Below, in pieces: positions 25,275 to 25,395 of a stretch of 25,395 nucleotides of DNA. Within the stretch, counting starts at the first letter, position 1. The number at the start of each line of letters is the position of its first letter. The notes under the pieces are model-generated. The model did no database searches. It saw only the letters and a list, made by a program, of their open reading frames with translations, and had not been told where the DNA came from. This stretch comes from a virus, in IMG/VR virus record IMGVR_UViG_3300032240_000846, positions 1 to 25,395 of that record; one strand, given 5' to 3'. The translations under genes and the position numbers were made by a program.

Positions 25275-25395
25275 ATGACCGACAAGAAGACAAAGACCAA
25301 AGAGGTGCCAAGCCTCATCGTGACTGCACCGGAGAGTGAGACAAAGAACCTCCCCGCCACGCCAAAGAACAAGGGTGGAAGACCATCTAAATACA
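25275..25395 (+). CDS. terS: probable small terminase subunit, 5' part (partial)
   Basis: Forty codons are visible before the window ends. After a polar leader (MTDKKTKTKEVPSLIVTAPE) comes KNKGGRPSKY. GRPSKY at this position is the usual start of the helix-turn-helix domain of phage small terminase subunits (typically followed by 'tpe' and helices), which recognise the packaging site. Other GRPxKY DNA-binding proteins exist, so the call rests on this motif and on its position between early genes and the expected packaging/head genes. AAAGGA is the ribosome binding site. Confidence 0.6.
   Translation, partial: MTDKKTKTKEVPSLIVTAPESETKNLPATPKNKGGRPSKY

Noticed and set aside
1-25395. Prophage or lysogeny module
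   Set aside because: No integrase, excisionase, CI-type repressor or att-like repeats are visible; a Cro-like protein alone does not support lysogeny.

Overview
This window is about 25 kb of a tailed double-stranded DNA phage (Caudoviricetes). It is densely packed, with many 1-4 base stop/start overlaps and strong purine-rich ribosome binding sites. I see no integrase, attachment site, tRNA, transposon or CRISPR array. A head-tail adaptor, a P22 gp10/T7 gp12-like nozzle protein, a short fibre-like protein, several Ala/Gln-rich ejection-type proteins and a virion muramidase-like protein, with no tape measure or sheath, point to a short-tailed (podovirus-like) virion. No replicative DNA polymerase, portal, capsid or large terminase is visible, so those lie outside the window or, for the polymerase, may be supplied by the host. 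The host cannot be read from the sequence; a freshwater proteobacterium is only an impression from the style of the hypothetical proteins.

Layout. Positions 1-12739 (+) are a late block: the end of an upstream gene, a small membrane protein, a GTA-type three-TM holin, a large unrecognised protein, a GH24 endolysin, the adaptor, a fibre-like protein, the nozzle, two small proteins, then a run of four internal/ejection-type proteins. The first of these four carries a 206-residue stretch that is about 45% cysteine; the second has a smaller Cys cluster; the next two contain no cysteine. A strong rho-independent terminator at 12788-12823 closes the block. Positions 15132-12881 (-) are a leftward recombination operon: an SSB-like protein ending in DDDIPF, a conserved unknown, a PD-(D/E)XK exonuclease and two small conserved proteins.

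Positions 15133-15247 are a divergent control region with a perfect 15-bp palindrome and a promoter-like site. Rightwards from it run a Cro/YdaS-like repressor, a ParB-like DNA-binding protein, an SF2 DEAH helicase and a TOPRIM primase-like protein. A roughly 470-base gene-free stretch (18696-19167) looks like a noncoding RNA locus: a good sigma70 promoter, a compact RNA with a predicted pseudoknot ending in an 11-bp stem plus U-run, then a second highly structured segment and a GC-rich/T8 possible terminator. After it come a 2OG-Fe(II) oxygenase-like gene and a long series of small early genes including a RuvC-like resolvase and an HNH/Ref-like nuclease. The window ends in the start of a probable small terminase gene.

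How it fits together. Five copies of a 17-bp dyad (consensus TCTAAYTNNGTGTTAGA) overlap extended -10 promoter sequences ahead of the repressor, oxygenase and three early gene clusters, which suggests one shared regulator of early transcription. A second 14-bp palindrome (CTAGTCAGACTAGT) occurs three times exactly, twice inside the ParB-like gene. The strongest candidates for something undescribed are the cysteine-dense virion protein pair, the pseudoknotted RNA locus, the dyad regulon and the ParB-linked palindromes. All domain calls were made by eye from motifs; none was checked against a database.
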